Source: Paraniabella ginsengisoli
GTDB taxonomy: Bacteria; Bacteroidota; Bacteroidia; Chitinophagales; Chitinophagaceae
Direction: 5' to 3'
NCBI RefSeq assembly: GCF_022513635.1
Contig: NZ_JAKWBL010000001.1
Location: 62,001-126,000, forward strand
Length of the DNA stretch: 64,000 bases
Positions 1 through 8,996 of the stretch are shown here, piece by piece. The notes under the pieces were generated by a model. That model was not told the DNA's origin. It did not search any database and was given only the letters and a program-made list of their open reading frames with translations. Made by a program: the position numbers and the translations under genes. Position 1 is the stretch's first letter. Each line of letters starts with the position of its first letter.

Positions 1-557
1 AAAATCCGTCAGGTATCCAGGCAAATGGCTTTTCCACATTATTGATGCGTCCCCAATCGCCATCGCCCGAAACATGACAACCCAGCCTCCCAATGCAATA
101 AGCAATCATAAATCCCGGCGCAGTTGCATCCAATAAATAAAGAGGTTTGATATTGTTTACATAGAAAAAACGCAGGTAACTAATAAAGCTGAAATTAACG
201 AGCCATAAAAATTGATACCGGCAAAAGAAAATACTTCCGATGTGGATTGCGAGCGGCTATAATTTTCCAGTATATAAAAAACTTTGCCGCCAATAATTCC
301 GGCAATTGTTGCTAACAACGACCAGGAGGCAACACTTTTACTGGGTAATACTTTTGCCGGTTTAGTTGGATCAACCAGGCAAGCTTTTTTGTGATAAAGT
401 ATCCTGCTGCTTCTTTTTCTAAAAGATATTTCTTTAAAAAATAAAGTCCAACTATAAAAGAAAGCGCTATTGAAAAGCCAAATGTGGTAATATGATGAAG
501 AAAAGGCCACTCTAAGCCCAATACTTCTCTGAATAAATAATATAGATCAGGATACAC
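1..557 (-). CDS. lgt: Prolipoprotein diacylglyceryl transferase, partial and frameshifted
   Basis: Inner-membrane enzyme that moves a diacylglyceryl group from phosphatidylglycerol onto the lipobox cysteine of prolipoproteins; it would mature the lipoproteins encoded just downstream. The minus strand opens with a GTG at 557-555 and the Bacteroidota Lgt N-terminus MYPDLYYLFREVLGLEW. Homology then moves to a second frame (IIGGKVFYILENYS) after the T run at 385-390, and to a third frame near 175-182, where the Lgt signature GRLGCHVSGDGDWG and a preceding LLDATAPGFMIAYC are readable. Two single-base losses explain this. The C-terminus runs off the left edge of the window. Family call is firm; the breaks are probably sequence errors because lgt is normally indispensable. 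Confidence 0.85.
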
Positions 558-751
558 TTTTAGCTACCGTTTTACCAGGTGAATATACTTCTATTTATAC
601 TATGGCCTCAGTCACTTTCAACTTTGCAATATTGGACACATTTGAAATGGAATACCACTAACTAAAAGATGTTAAGAATAAAAAAATGAGGATGGAGGTA
701 TTGTTATGGTAAGGTTACTTAATATATAGGAACGATAAACGATTCTTTAAT

Positions 752-2539
752 ATGAAGATATTTAACCATGCAAAGCTGTTAGGCAAACTGACTGTATTGG
801 TTGTTGCCGTGTTGTTACTGGTAACAAGCTGTTCAAAAAGTAAATTTTTGGAAGAAACAACCACTACTAATCTTAACGAGCAAACGGTTTTTAGCGACAG
901 TGCTTACGTTATGAGCTTTTTGAGTAATATTTATTCAAAGGTCGGGTTTAGTTTTAATCCGGTTAGATTCAATGATAACGGTGGGCTCGATGCTGCTTCT
1001 TCTGAAGCTGACGTGCCCAGGGTTGGGGTAGCTGCTACTTCAACAGGTTTTGCGGATGGTTCCATTACACCAGCCACAGTAATGGATGATGCCTGGAAAA
1101 CATGCTATTCGCAAATCAGGGCAGTCAACCTTTATCTTAAACATAGTACAACACTTCCCTTTGCAGAGTTTCTAAGGAAGCGAACTGCTGCTGAAGCACG
1201 CTTTTTAAGGGCTTGGTATTACTTTACCCTTTTAAAACATTATGGTGGCGTTCCGTTAGTGGGCGACAGTATATTTTCAGATAATCAGCAGATCACAGCC
1301 AGCCGAAACAGTTTTGAAGAATGTGTCAATTACATTGTTGCTGAATGTAACGCTGCCGCTACTGATTTGCCTGTAAGGCAGCAAGGGCTTGAATATGGCC
1401 GCGCTGGTGCAGGTGCCTGCCTCGCCTTAAAAGCGCGCGTGTTGCTATATGCAGCCAGTCCATTATTTAATGGAAATAATGCCTTTAATACGGGTGTTAG
1501 TGAACCATTGAGGTCGATAGTTGGCTATAATGCAGCAAGCAATGAAAGATGGAAACTGGCTGCTGATGCGGCAAGAATGGTAATTTCTTTAGGAACATTT
1601 ACATTATATAATACTTCCAATCAGGTTTCTGGCGTTACAATTCCGCCATTCAGGGATATGTTCTATCGCCGCGTAAATAGTGAATACATTTTTGCAAGGA
1701 TGCAAAATGGTACACGAGATTTTGAAAGTGTATGGATGCCTCCCAGCAGGGGCGGTGATGGCCACGGCGCTTACCCTTATCAGGAGTTGGTAGATGCTTT
1801 TCCTATGATAGATGGAAAGCTGATAACAGATGCTAATTCGGGCTACAATGCAAGTAGGCCTTATGATAATCGTGACCCACGGTTGGAGCATACCATTATG
1901 CACGATTCGTCGCTGATCGTTTTATACACAGATTTTATTCAACCCATTATGGGGCAGCCATTAAAGTTATATGTAGACGCCGGTGCAGATGCAGTTTTTA
2001 AAAGAACCACAACGGGATATTACGTAAACAAAATGTTGAAGCCGGATCTTGCGGGAAATAGTATACACGGGGCAGAACGGTGCTGGCCTTTGTTAAGACT
2101 CGGGGAAATGTATTTAGATTTTGCTGAAGCAGAAAACGAGTACCTGGGCCCGACGCAGGAAGTGTATGATGCAATAATCGCTCTAAGAAAACGTGCTGGT
2201 ATTTTGCCAGGATCTGATAATCTGTATGGTTTAACTGTGGGCTTGTCCAAAGATGAGATGAGGGAAATCATAAGGAATGAAAGAAGAGTTGAACTGGCTT
2301 TTGAAGAGCATTGGTTTTGGGATGTGCGTAGATGGATGATTGCAGCCAATACGGAAAATACCACAATGCATGGTATGAAGGTTACCAGAAATTCTGGTTC
2401 AGCTCCGTTATTCGAAGTATTTAATGTGCGTAAAAGGAATTTTAGAAACGCTATGTATTTATTTCCTGTTCCTCAAAGCGAAGTAGCTAAATCAGAATTT
2501 TTATTACAGAATCCTTACTGGAGCACTACCAGTAATTAA
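752..2539 (+). CDS. SusD/RagB family nutrient-binding outer-membrane lipoprotein
   Basis: Surface lipoprotein expected to cap a SusC-type TonB-dependent channel and bind the oligomeric substrate. 595 aa. Signal peptide ends in a lipobox LLVTSC with the lipidated Cys at residue 27. The N-terminal half has the SusD-like TPR region (RAEARFLRAWYYFTLLKHYGGVPL type stretch around residues 146-172) and the C-terminal half the SusD/RagB block EIIRNERRVELAFEEHWFWD near residues 505-525. It is the first gene of the locus and precedes its likely SusC partner at 4099, the reverse of the usual SusC-SusD order. Substrate cannot be told from sequence. No frameshift seen. Confidence 0.93.
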   Translation: MKIFNHAKLLGKLTVLVVAVLLLVTSCSKSKFLEETTTTNLNEQTVFSDSAYVMSFLSNIYSKVGFSFNPVRFNDNGGLDAASSEADVPRVGVAATSTGFADGSITPATVMDDAWKTCYSQIRAVNLYLKHSTTLPFAEFLRKRTAAEARFLRAWYYFTLLKHYGGVPLVGDSIFSDNQQITASRNSFEECVNYIVAECNAAATDLPVRQQGLEYGRAGAGACLALKARVLLYAASPLFNGNNAFNTGVSEPLRSIVGYNAASNERWKLAADAARMVISLGTFTLYNTSNQVSGVTIPPFRDMFYRRVNSEYIFARMQNGTRDFESVWMPPSRGGDGHGAYPYQELVDAFPMIDGKLITDANSGYNASRPYDNRDPRLEHTIMHDSSLIVLYTDFIQPIMGQPLKLYVDAGADAVFKRTTTGYYVNKMLKPDLAGNSIHGAERCWPLLRLGEMYLDFAEAENEYLGPTQEVYDAIIALRKRAGILPGSDNLYGLTVGLSKDEMREIIRNERRVELAFEEHWFWDVRRWMIAANTENTTMHGMKVTRNSGSAPLFEVFNVRKRNFRNAMYLFPVPQSEVAKSEFLLQNPYWSTTSN

Positions 2540-2579
2540 TGTAACGCGGCCAAGAAATTGTCAACTGCCAAACTGAAAA

Positions 2580-3026
2580 ATGATGAAACCTGTTCAATCT
2601 TATATTTTAACGCTCTGTATTTTACTGGCGCTGTTTTGTGCCAGTTCCTGCACAAAAGAATCTACTAAGTCTGTTTCCGAGTCGAACAAAAATGTCATAG
2701 GCACATGGAAAATTTCCGGCGTTACGAGAAACGGTGTAGATATAACCAGCTTTTTCGACTTCACGCCATTTAGTATAGAATTTAAAGACAATGGCACTTA
2801 TGTCATCAATAATCAGGTTCCATTTGTGGTATCTAAAAATGGCTCCTGGTCATTAGATGATCCAACGCATCCGTTGCGTATTTCATTCAGTCAGGCCGGG
2901 TCGGCAGAAACTTTTACAAATGAATTTAACTATCCTGTTGTTGGCGAAAGCCGTCGAATTATTTTAACAGGATCGCCCGGATGCAGTTTGAATACGTACC
3001 AATATTCGCTAGTAGAAGTAAAATAA
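2580..3026 (+). CDS. DUF5004-like lipoprotein
   Basis: 148 aa lipoprotein with lipobox ASSC (Cys24). The body carries a lipocalin-like start (IGTWKISGVTRNGVDIT) followed by alternating beta strands, with GTYVINN and GSWSLDD turns; this matches my memory of DUF5004 proteins that accompany SusC/SusD loci. Function is unknown. It lies 40 bp after SusD and 24 bp before the DUF4961 gene, so it is probably co-transcribed with them and may be a surface-exposed accessory binding protein (inference). Confidence 0.7.
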   Translation: MMKPVQSYILTLCILLALFCASSCTKESTKSVSESNKNVIGTWKISGVTRNGVDITSFFDFTPFSIEFKDNGTYVINNQVPFVVSKNGSWSLDDPTHPLRISFSQAGSAETFTNEFNYPVVGESRRIILTGSPGCSLNTYQYSLVEVK

Positions 3027-3050
3027 ACCGATCACTTTTCAACCTGATAT

Positions 3051-4050
3051 ATGAGAGTCAAATTTTTCAAGAGAAGGAATTTTTGGAAGTTTTTTAGCGT
3101 AGTGGTTCTGCTTGCGCTTATTGTTGCCTGTAGTACAGATATTGTTAGCATCGATCAACCTGCTTCTATTAATGCAAATGAAACACTTACCAGTATTATG
3201 AATTGCAAAATTGACGTGGGCGGAACTAATCCCAATAAAACGCTGGTTATAGGTTTTTTGGTTCCCAAATCCTGGCAGGCTTCTAAAAATACATCGGTTT
3301 TTTATACCTGTACTGCTCTAAGCGCCAATAACGAAAAGATGAGCCTGATGCCTGCTTCAGAAAGGGAAACTACTTCACAGCTACCCTGGGCTGATGCTCT
3401 GATGCAGGACAAACGTTATGCTTTGATGGGAAACCTGATCAATGATCTGGAATGGGTGGTTTTTCGTTCTACAAAAACTTATGATGTAAATCAAAGCATC
3501 ACATTTGAAGTAAAAGTAGTCACTAAAGTTGGTGAACAAAACATGTTGGTGAACCTGGCCTATTTTGTAGGTAATACTTCCAACGGCTTAGAAGCACCGG
3601 GAAATGATAAATATCATGACGGTAAATATGCAAGATTGACCGTTGAAAACGGAACAGGCGACCTGATCGATTTTGTGAATCCACAGATCGCAATGATGGA
3701 ACTTGCCAAGTCCACAGATAATGATATTCAAACCATATTTTATGATGGAGATCTTTTGCCCACACCACTAAGCGATGAAAGCGGATCTTTCTATGTGCGA
3801 AGGGATACACAAGTGATGGCCAAACAATTGAGTTGTGTACGCCAAATGAGAAGAGCGAGTTTAAACCTGCACCCGGCATTAAAAAGTATCGATTTGATTT
3901 TTGGCCACGGTCTTTTTCGGTTTAACCGAAAATCAGACACTTACCAGAATGGAATATTTCTTAACGAATGCGACAGGCACGATAAAGGTTGGATACGGCG
4001 GAAGCTCGTCTCCTTCAGATCCGTTTAAATACACATTTAATTGTCAGTAG
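3051..4050 (+). CDS. DUF4961-like lipoprotein with two frameshifts
   Basis: Second accessory lipoprotein of the uptake locus; lipobox LIVAC puts the lipidated Cys near residue 27. The first about 245 codons are in one frame (to SGSFYV at about 3795). Plausible C-terminal sequence continues in a second frame (GYTSDGQTIELCTPNEKSEF, 3797-3915) and then a third (GLTENQTLTRMEYFLTN to the stop TAG at 4048-4050). Without correction the protein would end in an unrelated basic tail at 4028. The breaks lie near the GGG at 3799 and the T/G runs at 3912-3920. DUF4961 beside DUF5004 and SusD is a familiar grouping. Function unknown; probably surface glycan or protein binding (inference). Confidence 0.65.
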
Positions 4051-4098
4051 GTCATTCGATCGTTGATACCATTTCAATATATAAACTGAAATACATTT

Positions 4099-7000
4099 AT
4101 GCTGCGGTTTAATTCTAATTACAGGCGGGTGGTTGTTTTCTTCATAAGCCTCTTGCTTTACAATATAAGTGCTGCTCAAAACAATCAGCTTCTTAAGGGC
4201 AAGGTAGTTGACGAATTTGGGCACGGGCTCCAGGGTGTTGAAGTTCGGGAAGAGGCGACAGGGCAAAACGTTTTAAGTAATGAGAACGGTGCTTTTGAAA
4301 TTCAGGCTGCAACCAATGCAACGCTTATTTTTTCGGGGAAAGGTTTCGATGTGGCTTACTACCACGCTAAAATAGGCGATAAAAATATCTCCATTCAGCT
4401 TAGGAAAAAGTTTTTGGTGCAAACAGATAGCGTTGATTTATTATACGATCAAAAAAAGCTTGATCTTTCTGTAGGTGCCATTTCCACAGTTTATACATCT
4501 CAATTAGCAACAACTCCAGCCACACTTTATGCATATGCATTACCTGGACGGTTACCAGGCCTTTACACGCAACAAACCCAGGGATTCAGGTCGTTTTCAG
4601 CTACCAATGAGGCTAATTCGGTAAGCGATCTGGCTGGAACACTTGCCAGAACTGGGCTGAATGCCTTTAGCGATAATAACGAAATTGGATTAAGGTTACG
4701 GGGGCAGGCTCCGGTAATTGTAGTTGATGGAATTCAAAGGAATATTTTTTCACTTGATCCAGAGAGTATCGAAAGCATATCTGTGTTAAAAGATGGGATG
4801 TCATCGATTGCATTAGGTCAGCGAAGTTCAAGAGGTGTAATGTTAGTTACTACTAAAAAGCCGCAGCTTGGTCCGCCGCAATTATCCTTTTCAGCGCAGG
4901 TGGGCATACAGGAACCTATGAAGTTACCTAAGCCGGTAAGTGCTTTCGATTACGCATACCTGGTAAATGAAGCATTGCAAAATGAAGGTAGAAAGACAGT
5001 GTATAACGTTTCTGATCTGGAAGCTTTTAAAAGGGGAGATAATCCATACAGGTATCCGGATGTAAATTGGTATGATAAGGTAATGAAAGAACGAAGAGCG
5101 CCGCTTTACAGGTATAACCTTAATCTTGGCGGCGGCGGGAACGTTGCCCGGTATATGGTATCGTTAAATTATATGAACCAGGAGGGTTTACTGAATACAT
5201 CCAATCCTGATGCAACGTTACAGCTTCAACGTTATCTTATCAACTCCAAAGTAGAGATTGATGTTACCAAATATTTCCAGGTTGGTGTTCAATTATTTGG
5301 CCGTATACAAGATGGTAACCAGCCCGGTGCAACCGTAAGTAGCATACTTGAAAACCTGTTGCGTACGCCAAATAATGGGTATCCGATCTACAATCCCGAT
5401 GGTTCTTTTGGAGGAAATAATTCCTTTCAGACAAACCTGAAGGCATCACTTGATAATTCAGGATACATGATGAATAATGATCGGGATATTATGGCAAACC
5501 TTGATCTTAAATATAATTTTGATGCATGGCTAAAGGGTTTATGGGCGAAGTTTAATGGTAATTTGTCTGTTCAATCTGCCACCTTAACTGATAGAAGCTT
5601 AAGAGTTCCTGTATTTCAAATGCAGGTAGGTGCTGACGAATCTGATATTACATATGCCCGCTATGGTAACGCTAACGCGCAGGCAAATAACTTCTATGCT
5701 ATATCAAATGCAAGGTACTGGTATGCGCAGGGGCAGGTCGGTTATTCAAAATCATTACCAACGGGCCATTCATTCACTGGCTATTTGATGGCTGACATGC
5801 GGAGGTCAACGCTGAACTTTGATTTGCCAGGTACAGCAACCAATTACATGCTTAAGGGTGAGTATAATTATCTTGAAAAATATATACTAGAAGCCGCAGC
5901 AAATTATAGCGGCTACGACAGGTATCCACCGGGCAAACAATATGGAATGTTTTATTCCGCTGGCGCGGGATGGAACATCGCAAAGGAAAATTTTATAAAG
6001 GATAATGTAAGTTGGCTTAATCAACTTAAACTAAGAGCAACCTATGCTCACACAGGTAATGGAGTTGATAATTCCGGTTATTTTATCTGGCGTCAATCAT
6101 ATTCTCAGAACAATGATCAGACGGGTATATCAGGTATTGATCACATCAGGGCACAAATAGCAATGGTAGAGAATGGATTGGCTAACTCAACTATTAGCTG
6201 GGAAGAAGGAAACAAGTTTAATGTGGGCCTGGACATCGGATTATTTAAAAACCATTTAGTGATCAATGCAGATTTCTATAGAGATATGTATTTCAATTTG
6301 CTGCAGGTAAGAGGAGGAAATATTGAGTTGTTGGGAACCGCCTACCCGGCAGAAAACATTGGTAAAAATCTTTACACAGGTTCTGAACTTTTAGTGACCT
6401 ATCAGAACAACATACGTTCTTTTAACTACTACGTTACTGCCAATGCTTCTTTGGAACAAAGCAAAGCTTTGTTTATGGATGAACAAATGCGCGAATATTC
6501 CTGGAATGAAAGGACCGGCGTTCCGGTAGGGCAAAGGTTTGGATATATAGCTGACGGATTTTTTCAAACAGAAGAGGAAGTTGCCAACAGTGCTATTATA
6601 GCAGGCTACGAGGTGGCCCCGGGCGATATAAAATATCGGGATCTTAATAATGACGGCGTCATAGATCAGTTTGATTTGACTGCTATTGGTAGTACTAAGC
6701 CATTATTATATTATGGATTAACAACTGGCTTTAATTACAAAGGTGTTGGCTTTAGTATCCTTTTTCAAGGAGTTAAAAATAGAAACCTTTATATAGACAG
6801 TTGGGATACAGAGATTTTACGCGCCAACGGCCAGGTATATGGGCAAATGTATGAGCAGCTTTTGAACAGATGGACACCTGAAACCGCTGCTACTGCTACT
6901 TATCCGAGGTTAAAGGCAAACGGAGGTTTCGGCGATGCGTACACTTTAAGCAGTAGTACATTCTGGATGCATTCGGGTGATTACTGGCGCATTAAAAACA

Positions 7001-7185
7001 TCAATCTTCAATATACATTTCCGTACAAGTGGACTTCAAGATTTAAAGTAGCAGGATTAACTGCTTTTGCCAATGCGCAAAACCTGTTTACATGGTCGGC
7101 TTATGACCGTGTCGATCCTGAAGTGGGGTATGGTGCTTACCCTATACAAAGAGTATATAATATAGGCATCAACGTAAAATTTTAG
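4099..7185 (+). CDS. SusC/RagA family TonB-dependent outer-membrane channel (first copy)
   Basis: Outer-membrane beta barrel for active import of a bound substrate, powered by TonB. 1028 aa. Signal peptide about 1-26; carboxypeptidase-regulatory-like domain about 31-100 (LLKGKVVDEFGHGLQGVEV); plug about 125-254 with RLPGLYTQQ, RLRGQAPVIVVDG and SISVLKDG; the rest is barrel, ending in a terminal aromatic-rich strand with final Phe (INVKF). The usual TonB box (DEVVVVGYG type) is not recognisable before the plug, and the plug has an insertion around 165-190. Likely partner of SusD at 752. Intact frame. Confidence 0.92.
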   Translation: MLRFNSNYRRVVVFFISLLLYNISAAQNNQLLKGKVVDEFGHGLQGVEVREEATGQNVLSNENGAFEIQAATNATLIFSGKGFDVAYYHAKIGDKNISIQLRKKFLVQTDSVDLLYDQKKLDLSVGAISTVYTSQLATTPATLYAYALPGRLPGLYTQQTQGFRSFSATNEANSVSDLAGTLARTGLNAFSDNNEIGLRLRGQAPVIVVDGIQRNIFSLDPESIESISVLKDGMSSIALGQRSSRGVMLVTTKKPQLGPPQLSFSAQVGIQEPMKLPKPVSAFDYAYLVNEALQNEGRKTVYNVSDLEAFKRGDNPYRYPDVNWYDKVMKERRAPLYRYNLNLGGGGNVARYMVSLNYMNQEGLLNTSNPDATLQLQRYLINSKVEIDVTKYFQVGVQLFGRIQDGNQPGATVSSILENLLRTPNNGYPIYNPDGSFGGNNSFQTNLKASLDNSGYMMNNDRDIMANLDLKYNFDAWLKGLWAKFNGNLSVQSATLTDRSLRVPVFQMQVGADESDITYARYGNANAQANNFYAISNARYWYAQGQVGYSKSLPTGHSFTGYLMADMRRSTLNFDLPGTATNYMLKGEYNYLEKYILEAAANYSGYDRYPPGKQYGMFYSAGAGWNIAKENFIKDNVSWLNQLKLRATYAHTGNGVDNSGYFIWRQSYSQNNDQTGISGIDHIRAQIAMVENGLANSTISWEEGNKFNVGLDIGLFKNHLVINADFYRDMYFNLLQVRGGNIELLGTAYPAENIGKNLYTGSELLVTYQNNIRSFNYYVTANASLEQSKALFMDEQMREYSWNERTGVPVGQRFGYIADGFFQTEEEVANSAIIAGYEVAPGDIKYRDLNNDGVIDQFDLTAIGSTKPLLYYGLTTGFNYKGVGFSILFQGVKNRNLYIDSWDTEILRANGQVYGQMYEQLLNRWTPETAATATYPRLKANGGFGDAYTLSSSTFWMHSGDYWRIKNINLQYTFPYKWTSRFKVAGLTAFANAQNLFTWSAYDRVDPEVGYGAYPIQRVYNIGINVKF

Positions 7186-7213
7186 ATCAGCTCAATTCAA
7201 AATATAAATCATT

Positions 7214-8944
7214 ATGATGAAGAACATTTTCTATAAAAGCCTGATCGGTAGCGCGGTGTTGATATGTTCTTGTGCCAAGAATATTGAAAAAATCCCGCTG
7301 GAGTTGACTACGATAGATTACATATTTGACAGTGCGGATTCTTTAGGCGTTAATGCTGAAAGATATTTAAGCGGCATTTACAACACTTTGCCAAAGGGGT
7401 ATAATCGGGTAGGTCCTGACTTATTGGATGCAGCTTCGGATGATGCGGTTTCATCAGGAACAGGCAGTTCAGATGTATTCAAGTTGGCTACAGGCGGTTA
7501 TAATTCTTCAACATTGCCAGCACCCGAAAACATGTGGGGCATCTGTTATGCAGGCATCAGGAAAGCAAACATATTTATCAATAATATAGACAGAGTTCCG
7601 CTTAATAAAATCGTAGTTCCGGGGTTCCCTAAAAAGCATGCTTATAAAGCAGAAGCAAGGTTTGTACGTTCGTTGTTGTATTTCGAATTAATAAAGCGTT
7701 ATGGCGGTGTACCAATCACGGGGGATAATGTCTGGGTGCTGGGCGACGATGTAAAAATACCACGCAATAGTTTTAAGCAATGTGTGGATTATATAGTAAG
7801 CGAGTGCGATGCGATTGAAGATAGTTTGCGAACCATTACACAAACAAAAGCAACCGGCGAATATCATTCCATTACGCGCGGCGCTGGTATGGCATTAAAG
7901 TCTCGCGTATTGCTATATGCCGCAAGCCCGCTCTTTAATGGAGGAAATATAGAATCAGGAAATGATAAAACCGGTTATACAGATGTTGATAATAACCGTT
8001 GGAAATTGGCCGCAGACGCTGCAAAGGAATTAATTGATAGAAACGAATATGACCTGGTACCAACTTTGTTTTCGGACATTTTTATCACGGTTGATGGTGT
8101 TAATGGTAAAACAAACAAGGAAGTTATTTTGGCCAGACTTGATAGTAGAAGCACTGCGATAGAAGTAAATAATGGCCCTGTTGGTTTTTCGCCTGGTACG
8201 GCTAATGGAATAACAAGTCCGACGCAGGAGTTGGTGGATGCTTTTCCTATGAAAAATGGTCTAAATATTAATGACCCAGCTTCAGGATACGATATTGGCA
8301 ATCCTTACACAAACCGTGATCCCAGGTTGGACATGACGATCCTCTATAATGGGCATCAATGGTTGAATACGAGTCTTGAGACGTTTGAAGGAGGAAGAAG
8401 CCACCCAGGCAATTTAAATGTAGAAACAAAAACTGGTTACTACATGAGAAAGTTCATGGGGCCTTTTGAAGCTCAAAATAATTTTTCCGATCAATTTCAT
8501 GATTTTATTCTTTTTAGATATGCTGAAGTGCTTTTAAATTTTGCAGAAGCACGCAATGAATTTTCTGGCCCTGATAATGATGTTTACCAAGTGCTGATCA
8601 ACCTTAGAAAACGTGCTGGCATAGAAGAAGGTGCTGATGGAATGTATGGTGTTTCTGCAGGCATGAGCAAAGAAGAAATGCGGCAGGCTATTAGAAATGA
8701 AAGACGAATTGAACTTGCATTCGAGGAGCATCGATACTGGGATTTAAGACGGTGGAAAATTGCCGAAACCGCTGTAAATACCGCGCTTCATGGAATGAGT
8801 ATTATTAAAGGATCGTCTGGAAGGCTTAGTTATACTGTTTCAGAAGTGTTTACTCCAATGTTTGCAACAAGACAATACTTATACCCTATACCTTACGACG
8901 AAGTAGTAAAAAATCCCAATATGGTTCAAAACCCGGGATGGTAA
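7214..8944 (+). CDS. SusD/RagB family nutrient-binding outer-membrane lipoprotein (second copy)
   Basis: 576 aa substrate-binding lipoprotein. Lipobox LICSC with Cys20. It shares landmarks with the SusD at 752: KAEARFVRSLLYFELIKRYG in the N-terminal half, ALKSRVLLYAASPLFNGG in the TPR region and AIRNERRIELAFEEHRYWD near residue 505. The two SusDs are clearly paralogues but differ over most of their length. It begins 29 bp after the first SusC and ends 53 bp before the second SusC, which I take as its partner; again SusD precedes SusC. Confidence 0.93.
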   Translation: MMKNIFYKSLIGSAVLICSCAKNIEKIPLELTTIDYIFDSADSLGVNAERYLSGIYNTLPKGYNRVGPDLLDAASDDAVSSGTGSSDVFKLATGGYNSSTLPAPENMWGICYAGIRKANIFINNIDRVPLNKIVVPGFPKKHAYKAEARFVRSLLYFELIKRYGGVPITGDNVWVLGDDVKIPRNSFKQCVDYIVSECDAIEDSLRTITQTKATGEYHSITRGAGMALKSRVLLYAASPLFNGGNIESGNDKTGYTDVDNNRWKLAADAAKELIDRNEYDLVPTLFSDIFITVDGVNGKTNKEVILARLDSRSTAIEVNNGPVGFSPGTANGITSPTQELVDAFPMKNGLNINDPASGYDIGNPYTNRDPRLDMTILYNGHQWLNTSLETFEGGRSHPGNLNVETKTGYYMRKFMGPFEAQNNFSDQFHDFILFRYAEVLLNFAEARNEFSGPDNDVYQVLINLRKRAGIEEGADGMYGVSAGMSKEEMRQAIRNERRIELAFEEHRYWDLRRWKIAETAVNTALHGMSIIKGSSGRLSYTVSEVFTPMFATRQYLYPIPYDEVVKNPNMVQNPGW

Positions 8945-8996
8945 TATTTGGATTCGGATCGAAATATATAATTAAAACTGGTTAATAGCTTTTCTT

